Positions 58,401-64,000 of a DNA stretch of 64,000 bases are shown piece by piece. A model generated the notes under the pieces. It saw only the letters and a list, made by a program, of their open reading frames with translations. It had not been told where the DNA came from and did no database searches. How positions within the stretch are numbered: position 1 is the first letter of the stretch; every line of letters starts with the position of its first letter. A program made the position numbers and the translations under genes. Origin of the DNA: Punctularia strigosozonata HHB-11173 SS5 (lineage: Eukaryota; Basidiomycota; Agaricomycetes; Corticiales; Punctulariaceae). The stretch is from the NCBI RefSeq assembly GCF_000264995.1, contig NW_006767433.1, positions 268,953 to 332,952 of the forward strand. The letters run 5' to 3'.

Positions 58401-59687
58401 ATCCTGCTGTACAGTGTACAAGCTGCAGGCTCCAGATAAACAGATCTAAAACAGGAGATGAGCCATGATTACCACGAGTCATGAACACGCGAGCTGCATA
58501 CACTGCTTCCTGGTGCCGGGAGTATTGTACAGTTCATGTCGAAACCGTTGATAGCAACAAGCTGGTCGAACGACAGGGATTTCGAGGATGCAATGGAAGC
58601 ACACGTGTCTCCTGCCTGATCAGGTTTGGTGTTATGGACCATCATTACAGAAGCGCTGGTAAACTTTACCTCAACGGAATATGTTCCGAACACGCAATTG
58701 TCGGACGATGCACCAGGCAATGATGGCACCCTAAGACATTGCGCTCAGTTGACAGATGGCTATTCAAGACCCGGAAAGTCACGCTCACGCAGTGACGTTA
58801 TATGTGGTACCGTTCTGCGCATCACCGTCGAATAGTAGTCCAGCCGGGACGGTGTTGTTGAAGGACACGCCACAGTCAGACTGGACTATTTCCCAGTCAG
58901 AAGCACTGCTTCAAGTGTCGTGATTAAATATCTGAGCCATGTCAAGGAATACTGAACCGCACAAGTTTGAATCCCAGCCGAAGGAACTTGTCATCTGGAT
59001 ATTGAGCACTTCAAGCCGGCATGAGTCACATAGTTGATCATGCGGGAGAGACAGGATGGGTTGGTCCTCAGAGGAAAGGGATGACTATGGGAATCGTAAA
59101 TGTGTGCGGAGAGGCCATACAACATCAACGTACCTGAAGCTCAAGCGTGCAGTAGGTGGAATCTGACATTGCACAACTCTAGTTAAGACTATGAGAGTGT
59201 ATCAGCGGCGAGACGTAAAGCGCGACAAACAATGTTCCAATTGTACAAAAGCCACCGGAAGCTGTATTACAAGTGGTTAGTGCCGTCGAAATGCAACAAC
59301 AAACATGTCCTACGGTAATGACGCCACGTAGCTTGTATCCCCGAGGATGTACGGCCAATCAGAGCATGCATTGTCAACGGCAAATATCACCGATGATAGT
59401 GATGCATAACAGCCTGGTTGACAAACTGAAGCCAGATCTATCTCGGTCAGATTGCTCAGTGCAATGGACGACCCAGGAAGTGAAGAGATGAGAGTCTCGG
59501 GACAGTCTACAGACAAAGCTAAAGCATTTGCACACACATCCGAGCTAGGAGCTGGGTAGATATCGGATGCGTTGGAGAACACTTGAATCGTGCTTGATTG
59601 ACCCTGTGCCAGAACTGGATGAACGATATAGGTGGGGAGAAGGAAGGTAAGCAGCAAAGTCAGTGAGCAGCTGAGTAGTACGGGCAT
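55458..59687 (-). CDS. Secreted multi-LysM protein, many small exons
   Basis: The ATG at 59687 (MPVLLSCSLTLLLTFLLPTY) begins a signal peptide and a Cys-rich N-terminal part (DVCANALALSVDCPET). At least seven LysM modules follow, each split by introns. Examples are PDQAGDTCASIASSKSLSF (near 58600), VQQDDTCVSIYREQGVTW (58390), TGDTCVAIETVNAISD (57080), SGDSCEVIFNEFSITLSQF (56640), PGDSCSAIFMEFSITL (56200), SGDSCAVIDDRFGITFAQF (55830) and QSGDFCASIEVEFGISSAQF (55520). The last ends at TGA 55458. LysM modules bind N-acetylglucosamine chains such as chitin. Long LysM proteins of this kind are often encoded beside subgroup C GH18 chitinases in fungi, as here. The exon model is incomplete and some modules may be missed. 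The region is more AT-rich than its neighbours. Confidence 0.75.
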
Positions 59688-60549
59688 TGGGAATCAGGAA
59701 GGTAGAATCGCTCTGAAGAGATTTTTAGGTCAGGCGAGGCATAGGCGCGGACTGCATTTTCGTCGATTACCGAACTCCACCGCAATTGTGGGTCCCAAGT
59801 TCCATGAACCTGCTGCTAGACGCATCCAGGCCAGGGTCATCCAAATCAGAGCCATCACGAATGGACTGCATGAGCAACAGTTGATGGGATTGCAGTTCAA
59901 GAAGTCAAGGAGCCACACAAGCGTTATCTGGAAAGGCGCAAGATGCGAGCAATCAACATCAATTCAAGCGCGATAGCTGTCCTGAAGCTGGAATGTGGCA
60001 GACCTATTTATAATACGTCAACAACGGTACACGCGCAATACCATAGATATCCCAACGTGATGCTCGGGCCTTCAAAGGCAAGAATTTGACTGTATGTGAA
60101 CGGTAGACATTCTATTGAATCCCGATACGTGCTACGCTCTCTTTGTCAAATTTCAGCCTATCGCCTGCGCATGCACGTTATGTGTTGTAGTGACTGTTGG
60201 GCAATGCAGTCTGTAGGTCCCTTCTGAAAATTTGGTATTTTAGATAGGCCCCGGGCCGATGTATGCATATGCGACTCTTTCCCGGGATCAAGCCCTACTG
60301 GTTTCTCTGTATGAGTCAAGCTGGAAATCTCTGCGACCCGGTCAATCAATGCTCCCAGGGACTGCGTTGGGCATGACTGGACAGCATTCAGAGCTGTCCA
60401 CATATGGACGGATGCCCGAGACCGGGTGGATGCAGGAAGCCAATCTGCAGTAGAGGCCACATTTAATATACTTAGCTGCCCAAACATGTTCGCCCTCCTC
60501 CCACTTCACCGAGAGAAATCAGAGCTTGCTCACTCGACGCGTTAGTACT
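59688..60549. promoter_or_regulatory. Shared divergent promoter region, LysM and chitinase genes
   Basis: 862 bp separate the two divergent start codons. Such an arrangement suggests co-regulation, which is inferred from position. No specific operator motif was identified. Confidence 0.45.
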
Positions 60550-63500
60550 ATGTGGCGCCCTATTGCGCTCCTCATGATCTTTGCATGTCTCTATATCAAG
60601 AGCTCCACCGCCATAACCTCGTACCACTGCACCCCAGCTGTTACTCGTTATCGAAAAGAAGTTCTTGCAAGGTCTAAAGCCAGACAGTTGCAAGAATTGG
60701 TCCGGCCTGTTCCCCCGAGGTCACCACGCTCCCTTCACTCGGGTTTTACTCCATGGAAGGCGGTATTTAAATCGGCGTTCTCGTCTGCACACAAGAAGCA
60801 CTCTCGGAGTAAGCGACAGGATGCGGACGTATCATGCAATAATATCACCATCACTCCTCCTGGATTTGATGGAAGCTGTTCAGTTTTACAGCCATGCCCT
60901 AACGGGGCTTGCTGGTACGCTCACTTGCACCATTTTCAGGACTCATTCATTCGCTAACTACATTGACAGTGGTCCTTCTAATTTCTGCGGATATGGTATG
61001 TCACTCTGTAAAGTCCTCAGGTTGCGGTACTCAACGTAATGCTATTATAGGCAACGATTTCTGTGGCACCGGCTGTCAGAGTAATTGTGATGCGAAAGCG
61101 GAGTGCGGCCCCGATGCACCTGCTGGGAAGGAATCTTGCCCTTTGAACGTGTGCTGCAGTAGATTTGGATTTGTGGGTCACCCGCCACAATTTACAATAT
61201 GTTGAGCTTGCTTATGTTATATCTAGTGCGGAGCTACGGATGAGTTCTGTGGAGCAAATTGCATAGGGGAGCATTGTGGCTCGCCAAGCATTCCGTCAGG
61301 TGCAAACATTCCTGTTGCATCTCGCATTATTGGATATTATGAGGTACGCACATGACATTGAGTATTTGTTCTGACAGTTGAAGAGTCGTGTGAAAGGGAT
61401 GGTGAGTCTTTCCGGTTGACTGATACGTATGCCGCAGAACTCACAATTCACAGGGCTTCGGGTCGTCCTTGTCAAGCTTGGTATGCATGATACAACGACT
61501 ACATTGGTTTGACTGAGATACATATTTCCTAAACAGGTTCCCTTCAAATGTCCCGGCAAATGGCTACACTCACTTAAATTATGCCTTTGCATCCGTCGAC
61601 CCTGTACGCATATGTTTCGAATGCACTTGACACTTCTTGATTTTTCGTGTCAGGTAACGTTGACCGTTGTTCCTGCCAGCGCGGGTGACATACCACAGTA
61701 CACTGCATTCACAAACCTCAAGCAGTCAAACCCAAATCTGAAGACCTATATCTCGGTCGGCGGATGGTCTTTCAATGACCCTCCTACTCAGCACGTTTTT
61801 AGCAATGTCGCAAGTAGCACCTCAAACAGTCAAAGACTTGCTACATCCTTAGTGAAGTGAGCCACTGGTATGGCTTCTCTGCAAATAACGTGTCTGATCT
61901 TTGCACAGCTTCATGGTACAATATGGCTTTGACGGTGTCGACATGTATGTAACAGTTGTGACTGTTTCGACCACGCAACTAACTGTATATCAATCCCAGT
62001 GACTGGGAATACCCTGGCAAGCTTTACTTCGCGATCTATCTGATGCATTACTGATTGTTGTTCTTCAGTTGCTTGCGAACGAGGTGGCATCCCCGAGGAT
62101 AAGGTGAACATGGTATCTATGTTCAAGGTCATCCGATCGACGGTAAAGGCATATGTTCTCATCTCTGCATTACCTGATTGTGAAAAAGTTTGATGTGTCG
62201 GGTCACAATTTTGGTCTGACGTTTACGGCTCCATCTTCATATTGGTATCTACAGCATTTCGATTTGATTAGCTTGCTCAAGTACGCACACTCTGCTACAA
62301 AGACATGTAGTGGTGCTCACATACTCTTTGGAAGTTTCGCAGACTGGGTCAACCTCATGAGCTACGATCTACATGGTGTATGGGATGCCAAGGACATTTT
62401 CATCGGTAACATAGTCCAGTCGCACACTAATCTCACGGAGATAAAGGACTCGATCAATCTCTTCCAACGTGTTGGCGTTCCCCTTGATCGCATCGTACTT
62501 GGACTTGGATTCTATGGTCGCTCTTTCGAGCTTAGTGATCCAACGTGCTCAACGCCCGGGTGCTTGTTCAGTGGGCCAGCTCCAGGTGGACGTGAGTTGC
62601 TATCAAGCTCTGTTTTACTGAGCTACTAGATTGTAATGACATCTTCACAAGCGTGTACACAATCTGACGGCACTCTAAGCTTTGCTGAGATTCAAGATAT
62701 CATTCGGATGAATGGCACAAGTGACACAAATATCGTATACGATGCAATTGCCCAGGTTAAATATGTCACGTATGATACGGTGCATAACATGCTTGCCTTT
62801 CTGTGATCACATGTAACATTACCATCAGAACAATTGGGTCAGCTATGATGATTATGAGACATTGTCAGCCAAGGCGCAATTTGCAAAGGATGCTGGAATG
62901 GGTACGTCATGAAATATACAGACGTGTATGCACCTATCTCTGACTGAGGTTTAAGGTGGTCTGGTATGTTGTGTTTGCACGGTGGTCGCGCAATGCTAAA
63001 TCACCTGGCGAACAGATGATTTGGTATGTCTTCAGAGCATGTGCTGGCTGATGTGCTTCAGCTGTTCTCTATAGGAGTGCAGACCAGGATGATTTCAATG
63101 TACGTCACAGCAAACCTTACTCTTCTGATAAACTGACTCGCACATAGTCAACGGTTAGTCTGGGTATTACACACGGTGATCACACCTTCTCATGATTGCA
63201 GGCCCTATCTGCCGTCCTTGGAACGCCACTGGACAGTAAGCATATTTACCAACACAATAATATCTTACTAAATACTGTGTAGGCATTAATGTGCCTAAGG
63301 CGCAAGATGTCAACTCACAGGATGGCTCAACCTGTATCACAACAGATTGCGGCGGCAAATGCCCAACAGGATATGTTCAAATGACAGGTCATTATCCATC
63401 TCAGTTGGGTATAATGTTTGACTCATCATACACGTAGATGTGACAACCGGTGACTTTGGTATGCCCACCATTTAAACAAGAACGGATTAATTACTCATCA

Positions 63501-64000
63501 TGTTTTCAGCGAATCCTCGAAGCGGTGAGTCCGCAGACCCGTGCTACATGTCCTTTATCGGCTCATATGAACGGGCAGACTGTAAAGGCTCGATCAGAAA
63601 GGCGGTTTGCTGCCCTTCAAGGTACGTCATGCACGAGAGACATGTTAGCATTTGTACTCACCACGCGGCAAAAGCCAAGTTCCCCAGGATTGTCAATGGC
63701 GAGGGTCCGGTTCGCATACATTTCTGTCATAATACACATTACGCAGTCTCACGTAACGTTCTCTATAGCCGGGATCTGCAATGGTGTATGCGAAGGTGCG
63801 TATAGCATAATTAACCTTCCATCAGAGAATTAATATTGCTCCAGTCGGTGAGATTACACTGGCAACGGACTCTTGTATGTCTTCCGCGGATGACATCGTC
63901 TTCAGAAAATTGATAAGTCTTGATCAACTCGCTATCACAGGGGGTAATGGAGGAAAATGCACGTCTGGACACAAGGCATTTTGTTGCAAGTCAGGTCTCA
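60550..64000 (+). CDS. GH18 chitinase, subgroup C type, with chitin-binding modules (3' end missing)
   Basis: The ATG at 60550 (MWRPIALLMIFACLYIKSST) gives a signal peptide and a basic pro-region ending in KHSRSKRQ. A Cys-rich segment and a hevein-like ChtBD1 module follow (SGPSNFCGYG, NDFCGTGCQSNCDAKAECG, then NVCCSRFGF). The GH18 barrel includes TYISVGGWSFNDPPTQ, the catalytic DGVDI/DWEYP motif split by an intron (near 61935 and 62000) with the acid Glu present, DWVNLMSYDLHGVWD and VLGLGFYGRSFEL. After the barrel come Cys-rich segments (CITTDCGGKCPTGYVQM, then DCKGSIRKAVCC) that run off the right edge. Many introns of about 50 bp are needed, so the exon model is approximate. The enzyme hydrolyses chitin outside the cell, in fungal wall turnover or attack on other fungi. 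Confidence 0.82.

Noticed and set aside
59632-59976. Basic plus-strand frame upstream of the chitinase gene
   Set aside because: It lies in the divergent promoter region opposite the LysM signal peptide and has no recognisable domain or splice link to the chitinase.

Overview
This window looks like genomic DNA of a basidiomycete, most likely a wood-decay or litter agaricomycete. The genes are split by many 48-65 bp spliceosomal introns and the coding DNA is GC-rich. Lineage-typical families are present: a germ cell-less-type BTB protein, degenerate HMG-box proteins, A1 aspartic proteases, a GH78 rhamnosidase, and a LysM protein beside a GH18 chitinase. One nuclear tRNA-Leu(AAG) carries an intron. 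All assignments rest on reading translated motifs and splice phases by eye; no database was searched.

Left part (1-14.5 kb): the 5' end of an unknown gene, then a Nudix hydrolase (2.0-3.5 kb, minus). Next come two DNA transposons about 300 bp apart. The first is a complete-looking Tc1/mariner element (3872-5324) with perfect 27-bp inverted repeats and a TA duplication. The second is a 7.84-kb element (5627-13467) with a 13-bp TIR, an 8-bp target duplication, subterminal repeats, two tRNA-like units, a Ulp1/C48-like protease region and a large DDE transposase. A solo LTR (8548-9230) with a perfect 5-bp duplication sits inside its coding region.

Centre (14.5-43 kb): a GCN20-type ABCF ATPase, an aspartic protease, two HMG-box-like genes, then an array of a two-domain gene family. 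The array has four full copies (29.2-39.5 kb, all plus) and one inverted, truncated copy. The tRNA-Leu gene lies between the first two copies. The BTB gene follows and has a 7-nt microexon.

Right part (43-64 kb): a paralogous aspartic protease in opposite orientation, a GH78 gene with a deleted partial duplicate 4 kb away, a short and a full-length member of the array family, and a divergent pair made of a multi-LysM secreted protein and a chitin-binding GH18 chitinase that runs off the right edge.

The least explained content is the array family. It has an unrecognised ~430-residue N-terminal domain joined to a ~165-residue C-terminal domain whose motifs recall bacterial DUF4241 proteins. 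There are five full copies, one short stand-alone C-terminal gene and two remnants, and several copies have GC-AG introns.
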